Below, one piece after another: positions 45,723 to 55,253 of a stretch of DNA of 64,000 nt. Each line of letters starts with the position of its first letter. The stretch's first letter is position 1. Source of the DNA: Candidatus Saccharimonadota bacterium (lineage in GTDB: Bacteria > Patescibacteriota > Saccharimonadia > Saccharimonadales > Saccharimonadaceae); NCBI GenBank assembly GCA_027450165.1, contig DAIDKE010000002.1, positions 1-64,000 of the forward strand, read 5' to 3'. A model generated the notes under the pieces. That model saw only the letters and a list, made by a program, of their open reading frames with translations. It ran no database searches and was not told the DNA's origin. A program made the translations under genes and the position numbers.

Positions 45723-45980
45723 ATGGCAACAAGTGAAGAGATTCGTGAAGAACGCCGAGCCGCCGCACGCGACCGGCGCGAGATGCGTATGCTATTGAAG
45801 CGCGGTGGCGGTTCAGATGCCTGGGGCTATGTGTTATTTGTAGCCTGGGTTGGCGCGCTGTTTTACTTTGTCCAGCACTCTGACGGCACATTTTGGAACG
45901 TCATTTTAGCGTTCCTTAAGGCCTGTGTCTGGCCGGCTTTGGTGATGTTCAACGTCTTGGGTGCACTGGGCATTCATTAG
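45723..45980 (+). CDS. Small membrane protein, unknown
   Basis: 85 residues from ATG 45723 with GGGAGG upstream. Highly charged basic-acidic N-terminus (EEIREERRAAARDRREMR) then two membrane helices (about 35-52 and 60-82). No family recognised. Probably anchors a charged cytosolic helix at the membrane. Confidence 0.75.
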   Translation: MATSEEIREERRAAARDRREMRMLLKRGGGSDAWGYVLFVAWVGALFYFVQHSDGTFWNVILAFLKACVWPALVMFNVLGALGIH

Positions 45981-46045
45981 CCAGTTTACTTTTATTATTG
46001 CGTAGCGGATAATTAGAATATCACTAACCATAAGGAATATTACTC

Positions 46046-46519
46046 ATGGATTCTAATGACGTTAAACCGTCGTCAAATACCGATCAATCGCCAGATACGG
46101 TCACCATACCAGATATGGAGCCAACGACGACTGAACCTAATGATTCAAGCTCGGTAGCTGAATCGGAACCAGTTACGCCAACCGAAGCTCCAGTAGCAAC
46201 AAAGACTGTCAAAAAGCCGCGCAAGGGCCTAATGATTGCCGGTGCGATCGTACTAGTTTTACTAGTCGCGGGCGGCGTGGTTTATTTATTGCACAATAAT
46301 GATGATCGCAAAACAGCTAGTGACATTAAGTCGAGCAGCCAGTCGAAAACTACTGCCCCAACCTCTCTGACGTCGGCCGTAGACCAAGCCACCAACAGCA
46401 TTACCGGTAGTGCGACCAGTGAAACAAGTATAACCAGCACCGACGATAGCGGCGTCGCCAACGACGCAAGTAATACAGCCGCCTCTGTAGGAGATAGTGT
46501 TAATGAAAACTCTTTCTAA
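46046..46519 (+). CDS. Single-pass membrane protein with low-complexity flanks
   Basis: 157 residues. An acidic Pro/Thr/Ser-rich cytosolic segment (1-65), one helix at about 66-90 (GLMIAGAIVLVLLVAGGVVY), and a Ser/Thr/Asp-rich outer segment. No family recognised. The 3' end overlaps the next gene by 17 bases and its ribosome site GGAG lies within this gene, so the two are translationally coupled. Confidence 0.75.
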   Translation: MDSNDVKPSSNTDQSPDTVTIPDMEPTTTEPNDSSSVAESEPVTPTEAPVATKTVKKPRKGLMIAGAIVLVLLVAGGVVYLLHNNDDRKTASDIKSSSQSKTTAPTSLTSAVDQATNSITGSATSETSITSTDDSGVANDASNTAASVGDSVNENSF

Positions 46520-47273
46520 ATCAATCACATTCGTCATCTTGGGCGTTGTTAGCGTAACGGCCGTTTTGTCGGCTGTGGGCCCGGTTTTTGCCGACCCAGT
46601 CAGCGGTAGCGGCGACGGCACCGGCAGCACTACCGCTGGTAACAACTCGGCAGTTTGTAAACAAATTCAGAACGACGACACCACCCGTCAGGCGGCTGTT
46701 GCCACAAAGATTACGGCCATGCAGAGCGACTTCGCCAGCCGTATAGGCAGTATCGAGAATCGCCAGCAAACGATTGATCCAAAAGTAGCGGCTGCTCGAT
46801 TAAAAGCCCAAAATGACTTCGATGTCAAAATTCAGGCCCTGTTGGAGCGCAGCGGTTTAACCGACGCCCAAAAGACGGCCATTACAACCTTCCAGTCTCA
46901 GGTTAAGCAAGCCGAAAAGACCCGCGAAGACGCTGTCGATGCGGCTCGTACGACTTACCGCAACGCCTTAATGGAGGCAGTCGGCACCCACCAAAACAAC
47001 TTGGTTGCCGCAGCCAACACCTTTAAGGAATCTATCGCGTCGGCTTTCACGACCGCTGAAACAACCGGTTGTGATGATGCAACTATGGCTACTCTGCGCA
47101 ATCAGGTTCGCGAAGCTCGAACGGCCTTTGCGTCTAACCGAACGGCTGCCAATGTCACTAGTGATATCAAGACCTTGATGCAAGCTCGCGACCAAGCGAT
47201 TAAAGATGCTAACACCGCTTTTGCCAAGGCCGTAGCCGGTTATGCCACGACCTTAAAAGAAGCTCTTAAGTAA
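46503..47273 (+). CDS. Secreted helical (coiled-coil) protein
   Basis: 256 residues from ATG 46503, GGAG upstream. Signal peptide with cleavage after about VFA (residue 30). The rest is Ala/Gln/Lys/Thr-rich and helical, with long coiled-coil-like stretches (VAARLKAQNDFDVKIQALLE and TREDAVDAARTTYRNALMEA) and two Cys. No family recognised. The partner upstream is a membrane protein with a low-complexity outer part, so both may act at the cell surface. Confidence 0.78.
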   Translation: MKTLSKSITFVILGVVSVTAVLSAVGPVFADPVSGSGDGTGSTTAGNNSAVCKQIQNDDTTRQAAVATKITAMQSDFASRIGSIENRQQTIDPKVAAARLKAQNDFDVKIQALLERSGLTDAQKTAITTFQSQVKQAEKTREDAVDAARTTYRNALMEAVGTHQNNLVAAANTFKESIASAFTTAETTGCDDATMATLRNQVREARTAFASNRTAANVTSDIKTLMQARDQAIKDANTAFAKAVAGYATTLKEALK

Positions 47274-47293
47274 GATCTTCAATCCTAATTAAT

Positions 47294-47926
47294 CTATTCG
47301 ACGTCTTTGAGAATAATTCGTCCGCGCTTTAGTTCAAGCAGACCTTGGTCCTTGAGTTTCTTAAGCGTGCGGCTGACTGTTTCGCGGGCCAAACCGGTCT
47401 GTGAGGCTAAACCGGCCTCGGTAATTGTAATACCGTCTTCGCCACCAAAGCGGGCCTGCATAATATCTAGTTCTTGCAAGATTCGTCCCTCGGCCGTACC
47501 TTCCATGAGGCGGGCTAGGCGCATCAGCAAACCGTCGGTGCCGCGGTAAACACGAGTTAATAGGTCAAACAAGACATCGGGGTTGTTTTTGACGTACTGC
47601 AATACTTCGTCGGCCGGCGCGACGCGCACCTTGACTTTGGTGTGGGCTTCAAAAAAGAAAGGCGTTGGCTCGTCGGCGGTGGCGGTGGACATCGGGAAAA
47701 AGGCGTTCGGTTTGAATAAATTCAAAATTAGCTTATCGCCAGATTCGGCGATATCATATTGCGACACTGTGCCTTCGCGCAACAAGAAAATTGACGGTTT
47801 AGTGCCGGCTTGAATTAAAATGTCGCCTTTTTCGTAAGTTTTCTCTGGAAAGCGTTCGAAAAAGATCGCTACTTTTTCTGGTACCGTCATTGATACCGTA
47901 TACCACCTATTGATTTGATTAGTCAT
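47294..47926 (-). CDS. Crp/Fnr-family transcription regulator
   Basis: 210 residues. N-terminal cyclic-nucleotide-binding-like beta roll (about 20-115, KGDILIQAGTKPSIFLLREG), a dimerisation helix, and a winged-helix with recognition helix in ITEAGLASQTGLARETVSR. No Cys cluster for an FNR-type Fe-S and no clear RxS cAMP-phosphate site, so the effector is unknown. ATG 47926 follows the pyrD stop directly with GAGG upstream; an internal ATG at 47890 is an alternative. A CRP-type palindrome lies upstream of its operon, suggesting autoregulation. Confidence 0.92.
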   Translation of the reverse strand: MTNQINRWYTVSMTVPEKVAIFFERFPEKTYEKGDILIQAGTKPSIFLLREGTVSQYDIAESGDKLILNLFKPNAFFPMSTATADEPTPFFFEAHTKVKVRVAPADEVLQYVKNNPDVLFDLLTRVYRGTDGLLMRLARLMEGTAEGRILQELDIMQARFGGEDGITITEAGLASQTGLARETVSRTLKKLKDQGLLELKRGRIILKDVE

Positions 47927-49033
47927 TTAAGCCTCACTGCCTATGGCGTCTTGGATTGATTTATAACCGTCGCTAGCTAACAGTTCCACCAATTTACAGT
48001 TAATATCCCCAACGATTTGCGGTCCTTGGTAAATAATACCAGTAATTAGACCAACAAGGCTAGCACCAAATTTAATTTTACGGTAGGCATCTTCAGCTGA
48101 AAACACTCCGCCTACGCCAATGATAATCAATTTTTGGCCATAGGCCCGGTAGGTTTGTCGAATTAATTCGTCACTGGCAGCTTGAAGCGGTTTGCCGCTC
48201 AGGTTACCCTTGATGTCTTCACCAAGCTCGATATCGCGACGATCCTTTTGTAAATTACTAATCGTTACGCCGACAACTTTGTGCTTAACAACGACATCTA
48301 GCAGTTTTTGGAACTCCGGCCAGTTAAGATCGCTTGGCATTTTAATAAATACTGGCGGCTTGAGATTAAGGGCGTCAACACCTTTTAGCAGACGGTTTAG
48401 CTTGGCCGGCTTGTTGAACGGCTCGCCGCCGTAGGTGTTCGGACACGATATGTTAATTTCAATCATGTCAGGGGTGTCGCCTAGCCTTTTTAGGCAGTCC
48501 AAGTAGTCTTTTATGCCGGCTTCGTCTTTAATAGTTTTGGCATCGTTGGTTCGGGCGACTGAAATATTGAGCGGTAAATCGGCTGGTCGCCTGCTGTTAC
48601 GTAAACGCTGCAAGATAAGCCTACTGCCGTCATTAGCTAAACCGGCGTTAACTACCAGCGACTGTTCTTTGGGCAAACGATGAAACCACGGTCGCGGATT
48701 GCCAGCGCAAAAACGATTAGTAATTGACCCACCGGTCATAAAGCCGAAGCCAATCGCCCGCATAAGTGGCGGTAATTGGATATTTTTATCAAAGCCAGCC
48801 GACAAACCAACTGGGTTTTTAAAGTGAAGACCAGCAATATCCTGGGCCAAAACAGCTTCGTTTTGATAGGCCCAAGACCAGTGAATTAGTTTGCGTAACA
48901 GGGCGCTTTTTTGAACTATCTCACCTAGTTTGACGGTGTCGGTGTGCACACTGTCTGGTGAACGACGAAATAATAATGGTTTGGCCACACGCTGATAAAA
49001 GCTACCGGTCAGCGCTCGAACAAAAGAACTCAC
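47927..49033 (-). CDS. pyrD: Dihydroorotate dehydrogenase
   Basis: 368 residues from GTG 49033, which has GAGG at the proper spacing; the ATG at 49087 lies upstream of the likely -10 (TATAGT, 49073-49068). FMN/orotate motifs: GLSAGFDKN, GGSIT, NPRPWFHR, INISCPNTYGG, VFIKMPSDL and GVGGVFSAEDA. The N-terminal helix region and overall layout follow the membrane-linked class 2 enzymes, but the catalytic base position in NISCPN is Cys as in class 1; class 2 usually has Ser. It oxidises dihydroorotate to orotate for pyrimidine synthesis. The electron acceptor is unclear. It is co-transcribed with the Crp/Fnr gene. Confidence 0.9.
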   Translation of the reverse strand: MSSFVRALTGSFYQRVAKPLLFRRSPDSVHTDTVKLGEIVQKSALLRKLIHWSWAYQNEAVLAQDIAGLHFKNPVGLSAGFDKNIQLPPLMRAIGFGFMTGGSITNRFCAGNPRPWFHRLPKEQSLVVNAGLANDGSRLILQRLRNSRRPADLPLNISVARTNDAKTIKDEAGIKDYLDCLKRLGDTPDMIEINISCPNTYGGEPFNKPAKLNRLLKGVDALNLKPPVFIKMPSDLNWPEFQKLLDVVVKHKVVGVTISNLQKDRRDIELGEDIKGNLSGKPLQAASDELIRQTYRAYGQKLIIIGVGGVFSAEDAYRKIKFGASLVGLITGIIYQGPQIVGDINCKLVELLASDGYKSIQDAIGSEA

Positions 49034-49103
49034 GAATGGAACCTCACAATCGATACGGTATAAATCTACTATACCTATGGTAGCCATATATTTATTATGA
49101 AGC

Positions 49104-49119
49104 TGTGATGTAAATCACA
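49104..49119. promoter_or_regulatory. CRP-type palindrome between pyrD-crp and ackA
   Basis: TGTGATGTAAATCACA is an exact TGTGA-N6-TCACA site. It sits between the pyrD/Crp-Fnr operon and ackA. -10 candidates on the two sides are TATAGT (49073-49068, minus) and TGCTATAGA (49163-49171, plus). It could control both directions. Confidence 0.7.
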
Positions 49120-49209
49120 CAAGACCCAAGTGATGGCTTGTTTATAAAATCAATATTATCTTTGCTATAGATAGAGACAAACGTAAACATTTTCAGTATC
49201 ATTAATAAC

Positions 49210-50382
49210 GTGAGTAAAAATATCCTAAGTATTAATGCTGGTTCGTCGAGTGTCAAAATGACCGTCGCAAATGCCGAGTCGCTGGAAGTCTTCTTTGAAG
49301 CCTCAATCGATCACATTGGACCGGAAGCAACTATAACCACTAAATTTAATGATAATAAACAAAAAGATCACGCCGAGGCCAATGATTCGATTCAGGCCAT
49401 CGACGCCTTGCTAAACGCTGCTTTAGCGGTCACCGACTTCGCATCAATCGCGGCAGTCGGTCACCGTATTGTTCACGGTGGTGGTCACAGCGAGACGGCA
49501 GCTGTCGTTGACGATGCCTTGATTGCTGATCTTGAGTCGTTTGCCGACTTTGACCCCGAGCACGCTCCGGCGGCGCTATCGATTATCGAGCACTTAAAAA
49601 CTAAATTGCCCGACGCTCTGCAGGTTACCTGCTTTGACACAGCGTTTTTCCACGACATTCCAACCGTGGCCCAGATTACCTCTTTGCCGCGTGAGTATCG
49701 TGAGTTAGGTCTGCGCCGTTATGGTTTTCATGGTTTGTCGTACACTTACCTGCTCGAGCAAATTCGCGCTAAATATGGCGATGACGAGGCCAACAAAAAG
49801 ATTATCTTTGCCCACCTAGGTAGCGGCTCTAGTTTAGCCTCTGTTTCTGGCGGCAAGGCGGTTGATATGACGATGAGCTTTACGCCGACCGCTGGTGTAG
49901 TGATGAGCTCACGTTCGGGCGATGTCGACCCGGGTGTGGTTGGCTTTTTGGCGCACCACACTGGTATGACTGTCGACGAATGGACCAACATTACCAATAA
50001 AAAATCCGGCCTACTGGGAGTTTCGGGGATTACGGCCGACATGAAGACTCTGCTCGACCGCGAGGCCGAAGGCAGTGTTGAAGCAAGTGAAGCTGTCGAG
50101 CTGTTTATTTATAGCATTCAAAAAGCCATCGGTGCCCTAGCGGCAACCATGAATGGTGTCGACCGCCTAGTGTTTGCCGGTGGCATTGGCGAGCAATCGT
50201 TTATTTTGCGTCGCCGAATTTGTGAAGACCTTGGGTTCCTTGGTATTGAAATTGACGGTGAGGCCAACGACGCGCAGGCCGAAGTTATTTCGACTTCGAA
50301 TTCGCGAATCCCGGTCAACGTTATTCCGACCAATGAAAACTTTGTGATTTTAAAGCGTGTACAAGCACTGATCGAACAATAA
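49210..50382 (+). CDS. ackA: Acetate kinase
   Basis: 390 residues, GTG start. ASKHA-fold motifs: ILSINAGSSSVKM, VGHRIVHGGG, CFDTAFFHDIP, RRYGFHGLSY, FAHLGSGSSLASV, and FAGGIGEQS. It makes ATP and acetate from acetyl phosphate. The gap to the phosphoketolase gene is 12 bases, forming one operon; phosphoketolase supplies acetyl phosphate directly so no phosphotransacetylase is needed. The upstream region holds the CRP-type site. Confidence 0.96.
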   Translation: MSKNILSINAGSSSVKMTVANAESLEVFFEASIDHIGPEATITTKFNDNKQKDHAEANDSIQAIDALLNAALAVTDFASIAAVGHRIVHGGGHSETAAVVDDALIADLESFADFDPEHAPAALSIIEHLKTKLPDALQVTCFDTAFFHDIPTVAQITSLPREYRELGLRRYGFHGLSYTYLLEQIRAKYGDDEANKKIIFAHLGSGSSLASVSGGKAVDMTMSFTPTAGVVMSSRSGDVDPGVVGFLAHHTGMTVDEWTNITNKKSGLLGVSGITADMKTLLDREAEGSVEASEAVELFIYSIQKAIGALAATMNGVDRLVFAGGIGEQSFILRRRICEDLGFLGIEIDGEANDAQAEVISTSNSRIPVNVIPTNENFVILKRVQALIEQ

Positions 50383-50394
50383 AAGGGAGGCAAC

Positions 50395-52764
50395 ATGGAG
50401 ACAAACGATCAACCGCTAACGAGCGAGGAACTGCGTAAGCTGAACGCCTATTGGCGAGCAGCTAACTACTTGTCCGTCGGCCAAATTTACCTGCGCGACA
50501 ACCCGCTTTTGAAGCGGCCGCTCGAGATGTCAGATGTCAAAAAAATGATTCTGGGCCACTGGGGCACAACGCCTGGTCAGAACTTTATTTATGCGCACCT
50601 GAACCGAGCAATTAAAAAGTACGACCTTAATATGTTGTATATTTCTGGTCCTGGTCACGGTGGGCCGGCGCTGGTTGGTAACACCTACATGGAAGGTACT
50701 TTTAGCGAGTATTACCCAGAGGTAACGCAAGACGAAGCTGGCATGAAAAAGTTGTTCCAGATGTTCTCTTGGCCATATGGTTTGTCGAGCCATGTTTCAC
50801 CGCAAGTTCCAGGTTCAATGCACGAGGGTGGCGAGCTTGGCTACTCGATCGCCCACGCCTTTGGTGCGGTTTATGACAACCCTGATTTGATCACGGCTTG
50901 TGTAGTTGGTGACGGCGAGGCCGAAACTGGCCCGCTGGCTACTTCATGGCATTCCAACAAGTTCCTCAACCCAAAGACCGATGGTGCAGTTCTACCAATC
51001 CTACACCTTAACGGCTACAAGATTAGTAACCCGACTGTCTTAGCGCGTATTGAGCACGAAGAGCTCGAACAGCTTTTCCGCGGCTATGGCTGGAATCCAT
51101 ATTTTGTCGAGGGCGATGAGCCGGAGCGTATGCACCAGCTGATGGCTTCGAAACTTGATGAAGCAATCGAAGAGATCAAGCGTATCCAGAGCAACGCTCG
51201 TGACAACGACGATGCTACTCGCCCACGCTGGCCAATGATTGTCCTGCGTTCGCCAAAGGGCTGGACTGGCCCTAAGACCGTCGACGGTTTTGCGATTGAA
51301 GATAACTTCCGCGCTCACCAGGTGCCAATTTTGGTTGACGACCAGCACCCAGACAACGTCAAGTTGGTTGAAGAATGGCTCAAGAGCTATCACCCAGAAG
51401 AATTGTTCGAGAGCGATGGACGTTTGAAACCAGAACTAGCCGAGTTGGCGCCAGTTGGCAAAAAGCGCATGGGCGCTAATGAAAACGCCAATGGCGGCGA
51501 AATGCTGCGCGAACTTGTCTTGCCTGATTTCCGTAAGTACGCCGTTGAGCCGCATCGCGGTGCTGGTTCGACTGTCGGTAATATGCACGCTCTAGGGCCA
51601 TACCTGCGCGACGTGATCAAGCTGAACCTTGATCATCATAACTTCCGCGTGTTTGGTCCAGACGAAGCGGTTTCCAACCGAATTGAGCAGATTTTTGAAG
51701 GCACCAACCGTCAGTGGGAAGCCCGAACTCGTCCAAACGATGAGTTCTTGGCGCCTAGTGGTGCAGTGCTCGACTCGATGCTGTCCGAGCACATGGCCGA
51801 GGGCTGGCTCGAAGGTTACCTATTGACTGGCCGCCACGGTGTTCTGCACAGTTACGAGGCGTTTATTCGTATCGTTGACTCAATGGTTAACCAGCACGCT
51901 AAGTGGATCAAGATGTCGCGTGAGCTAAGCTGGCGCCGACAAATTCCATCACTTAACTATCTGCTAACGTCGCACGTTTGGCGGCAGGACCACAACGGCT
52001 TTACCCACCAAGACCCGGGCTTCATTGACCACTTGGTTAACAAAAAAGCCGACACCGTCCGGATTTACTTGCCTCCAGACGCCAACACCTTGCTGTCGGT
52101 GATGGACCACTGCTTAAAGAGCCGCAACTACATCAACCTAACAGTTACCGGTAAGCACGACGCACCGCAATGGCTGACCATGGAAGATGCTGTTACCCAC
52201 TGTACCAAGGGTATCGGCGAGTGGACCTGGGCCAGTAACTGCGGCGACCAAGAGCCGGATGTCGTTATGGCTTGTGCTGGCGATATTCCAACGCTTGAAA
52301 CAATGGCCGCGGTATCGATTTTGCGCGAACATCTGCCAGACCTAAAGGTTCGTGTTGTCAACGTTGTTGACCTAATGCGTTTGCAAGACCCAACCGAGCA
52401 CCCACACGGCCTCGCTGACATGGAATTTGACGAATTGTTTACGCGCGATAAAGAGGTCATCTTTGCCTACCACGGTTACCCGTGGCTAGTGCACCGCTTG
52501 ACCTACCGCCGCGCCAACCGCAACATTCACGTTCGTGGCTACAAAGAAGAAGGTACCATTACCACCGCCTTTGACATGACGGTTCGCAACGACATGGACC
52601 GCTTCCACTTGGTGATGGACGTCGTCAATCGCTGTGGCTTGACCGACCCTGCCGCGCAGGAACTCAAGACGCTAATGGAAGAAAAGTTGATCGAGCACAA
52701 GAACTACATCACCGAAAACGGCATCGATATGCCAGAGGTGCTGAACTGGACCTGGAAAGACTAG
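50395..52764 (+). CDS. xfp: Xylulose-5-phosphate/fructose-6-phosphate phosphoketolase
   Basis: 789 residues, standard length. ThDP-dependent. Family signatures: [19 protein letters not shown], the ThDP pocket [39 protein letters not shown], and the C-terminal [20 protein letters not shown]. It cleaves xylulose-5-P or fructose-6-P with phosphate to acetyl-P plus glyceraldehyde-3-P or erythrose-4-P. GGGAGG precedes the ATG. With AckA it gives one ATP per cleavage and bypasses part of glycolysis. Substrate preference is not inferable by eye. Confidence 0.97.
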   Translation: METNDQPLTSEELRKLNAYWRAANYLSVGQIYLRDNPLLKRPLEMSDVKKMILGHWGTTPGQNFIYAHLNRAIKKYDLNMLYISGPGHGGPALVGNTYMEGTFSEYYPEVTQDEAGMKKLFQMFSWPYGLSSHVSPQVPGSMHEGGELGYSIAHAFGAVYDNPDLITACVVGDGEAETGPLATSWHSNKFLNPKTDGAVLPILHLNGYKISNPTVLARIEHEELEQLFRGYGWNPYFVEGDEPERMHQLMASKLDEAIEEIKRIQSNARDNDDATRPRWPMIVLRSPKGWTGPKTVDGFAIEDNFRAHQVPILVDDQHPDNVKLVEEWLKSYHPEELFESDGRLKPELAELAPVGKKRMGANENANGGEMLRELVLPDFRKYAVEPHRGAGSTVGNMHALGPYLRDVIKLNLDHHNFRVFGPDEAVSNRIEQIFEGTNRQWEARTRPNDEFLAPSGAVLDSMLSEHMAEGWLEGYLLTGRHGVLHSYEAFIRIVDSMVNQHAKWIKMSRELSWRRQIPSLNYLLTSHVWRQDHNGFTHQDPGFIDHLVNKKADTVRIYLPPDANTLLSVMDHCLKSRNYINLTVTGKHDAPQWLTMEDAVTHCTKGIGEWTWASNCGDQEPDVVMACAGDIPTLETMAAVSILREHLPDLKVRVVNVVDLMRLQDPTEHPHGLADMEFDELFTRDKEVIFAYHGYPWLVHRLTYRRANRNIHVRGYKEEGTITTAFDMTVRNDMDRFHLVMDVVNRCGLTDPAAQELKTLMEEKLIEHKNYITENGIDMPEVLNWTWKD

Positions 52765-52781
52765 CTCAGGTGCGCATACTA

Positions 52782-52814
52782 CAAAACCTCGTGTCTGCTG
52801 GGCGCGAGGTTTTG
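52782..52814 (+). terminator. Intrinsic terminator after xfp
   Basis: CAAAACCTCG and CGAGGTTTTG form a perfect 10-bp stem with a 13-nt loop, followed by TTTAG. Confidence 0.88.
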
Positions 52815-52890
52815 TTTAGCTTGACGAAGCCTCTCCTAGCGCCTATGCTTTTAACATAAGCTTGATCGCAATCTAATAAATGTGAGGTAA

Positions 52891-55245
52891 ATGGTGGATT
52901 TTGAAACTGAAGCGAAGCGCATTGTAGCCGGACTAACGCTTGAAGAAAAAGCCTCGCTGCTTTCCGGTAAAGATACTTGGTCGACACGGGCCATTGGCGA
53001 AATACCATCGATTTTTATGACCGATGGGCCTTATGGTCTGCGCAAATCTTTGACCGGTTTGAACGGTCTACCAGCGACCTGTTTCCCGACTGCTAGTGCC
53101 CTAGCGTCAACCTGGAATTCGGAGTTAGTCCAGCGCGTTAGCTCGGCGATTGCGGTCGAGGCTCAGGCGGCCGACGTTCAAGTAGTCTTGGGTCCAGGCA
53201 CCAACATGAAGCGCTCACCGCTGGGCGGGCGTAATTTTGAGTACTTTAGTGAAGACCCGGTTCTAGCTGGCGAGATGGCGGTTGCGCATATTAACGGTTT
53301 ACAGAGCCGGGGTGTCGGTGCCAGTCTGAAGCATTTTGCCGCCAACAATCAGGAGTATGAGCGTTTTCAGAACAATTCGGTTATTGATGAACGGACACTC
53401 AACGAAATTTATCTTAAGGCGTTTGAGATGGCCGTTAAGCGCGCCAAGCCTTGGTCGGTGATGGCCTCTTACAATATGGTTAACGGCGTTCATTCATCGG
53501 AAAGCGAATGGCTGCTACAGAAGACTCTGCGCGACAAATGGGGCTACAAAGGCGTTGTAGTGTCCGACTGGGGCGCGGCGGCGGTTGGGCGTGTAGAAGG
53601 CGTCAATGCCGGGCTGCACCTTGAGATGCCGGGCGGAAGCACCGAAAATACCAAACTAATCGTTCAGGCGGTGTTGGCCGGCAAGCTTAAAGAACACGTA
53701 TTAAACGCTCGCTTGCGTCAGCTGGTAGCGGCCATCCTCAAGGTTGACAGTACCAAGCGGCCAGAAACCAAGTTTGACACCGATGAGCATCACGATATAG
53801 CTCGCCAGGCAGCTAGCGAAGCGGTTGTCCTATTAAAGAACGATTCTCACCTATTACCATTAAAAGCCGCTCGCCTCAAGAAGGTGGCGGTTATCGGCCA
53901 GCTTGCCAAAGAGCCGCGTTTTGAGGGCGGCGGTAGCTCACAAATTACGCCAACCAAGGTCGATAATTTGTATCAAAAATTACAGGATTTGTTTGAGGGC
54001 AAGGTTGAGTTAACCTATGCCAAGGGTTATCAGCCCAAAGATGGCTCAACGACGCCTAAGCTACTGAGTGATGCCGCCCTGGCGGCCAGTGGTGCCGATG
54101 TGGTGATTGTATCGGTTGGTTTGCCGGCTAGTTTTGAAATTGAAGGCATAGACCGACCTCAGCTGGGTTTGCCGGCCGGTCACGATGAATTGATTGAGGC
54201 AGTCGCCAAGGTTAATCCAAAGACGATTGTCGTTTTAACGAACGGTTCGGCGGTAACGATGCCATGGCTTAGTAAAGTGCCGGCGGTGCTTGAAGGCTGG
54301 CTGCCGGGTCAGGCCGGTGCCGGCGCGATTGCCGATGTCTTAACTGGTCGGATTAACCCGTCCGGTAAGCTGTCCGAAACTTTCCCGCGCCGCATTGAAG
54401 ATACACCGGCGTACCCTGATTTTCCGAATCGCACCGGTAATGCGCGCTATGGTGAGGGCATTTTTATCGGTTATCGTTGGTATGATAAACGTGACATCGA
54501 TCCCTTGTTTGAGTTTGGTTACGGCCTCAGTTATACAACCTTTAAATTCTCTAATCTAAGGCTGTCGAGCGAGCAGATCTTTGACGACGGTCAGCTGACG
54601 GTTGAAGTGGACGTCAAAAACACCGGCGACGTTGCTGGTAAAGAGGTCGCCCAGCTATATATTGGCATACAAGATGTAGGCGAGGTGCATCCGCCTCGTG
54701 AACTCAAGAAATTTGAAAAAGTCTACTTGCGCCCTAGCGAGGAACAAACGGTTAGCTTTACGCTCAAGCCGTCAGACCTAGCTTACTTTAGCGAGTTCAA
54801 AGGCGACTGGCGCGTGCCAACCGGTGTGGTTGATATTTACGTTGGTAATTCGTCGCGTAATTTGCCGCTGCATCGAACGGTGGCGATCAGGCCGCGCCGC
54901 GAAGAGATTCCAGAGCTGTCGCCGTCTTCACCGCTGAAAGATTTTGCCCGCCATCCGCGCGGCAAACACTTCTTTGATTTACTTGGTGGCCAGTTGGCCA
55001 AATCGTTTGGCGGTGTCGATGAAAAACAAAGCAAAAAAGAAGCCGACGCCATGACGATGAGTTTAATTGGCGACCTGCCGCTTGATCGTTTGCCGGGTCT
55101 GTCGGGCGGTATTATGTCGCGCGATTTTGTTGACGCCGTTATGGGCTACGTCAAATACGAAAACGGCCTGCACCCGCTTGAATCATTCCGCTACTACAAA
55201 GAACTAGTCAAATTATTACTGCGCGCCCTTAGGTCGCTCAGGTAA
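52891..55245 (+). CDS. GH3 beta-glucosidase-like glycosidase
   Basis: 784 residues: GH3 N-terminal TIM barrel, alpha/beta C-terminal domain, then a fibronectin III-like domain (about 550-680). Nucleophile Asp226 in VVVSDWGAA, substrate-site residues in TDGPYGLRK and FEYFSEDP, GPGTNMKRSP and KHFAANNQE. No signal peptide, so it acts in the cytoplasm on imported oligosaccharides. It retains anomeric configuration. The extra ~120-residue C-terminus is unusual. It lies 8 bases upstream of the MFS transporter gene, which probably imports its substrate. Confidence 0.94.
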   Translation: MVDFETEAKRIVAGLTLEEKASLLSGKDTWSTRAIGEIPSIFMTDGPYGLRKSLTGLNGLPATCFPTASALASTWNSELVQRVSSAIAVEAQAADVQVVLGPGTNMKRSPLGGRNFEYFSEDPVLAGEMAVAHINGLQSRGVGASLKHFAANNQEYERFQNNSVIDERTLNEIYLKAFEMAVKRAKPWSVMASYNMVNGVHSSESEWLLQKTLRDKWGYKGVVVSDWGAAAVGRVEGVNAGLHLEMPGGSTENTKLIVQAVLAGKLKEHVLNARLRQLVAAILKVDSTKRPETKFDTDEHHDIARQAASEAVVLLKNDSHLLPLKAARLKKVAVIGQLAKEPRFEGGGSSQITPTKVDNLYQKLQDLFEGKVELTYAKGYQPKDGSTTPKLLSDAALAASGADVVIVSVGLPASFEIEGIDRPQLGLPAGHDELIEAVAKVNPKTIVVLTNGSAVTMPWLSKVPAVLEGWLPGQAGAGAIADVLTGRINPSGKLSETFPRRIEDTPAYPDFPNRTGNARYGEGIFIGYRWYDKRDIDPLFEFGYGLSYTTFKFSNLRLSSEQIFDDGQLTVEVDVKNTGDVAGKEVAQLYIGIQDVGEVHPPRELKKFEKVYLRPSEEQTVSFTLKPSDLAYFSEFKGDWRVPTGVVDIYVGNSSRNLPLHRTVAIRPRREEIPELSPSSPLKDFARHPRGKHFFDLLGGQLAKSFGGVDEKQSKKEADAMTMSLIGDLPLDRLPGLSGGIMSRDFVDAVMGYVKYENGLHPLESFRYYKELVKLLLRALRSLR

Positions 55246-55253
55246 GGAGTAAA

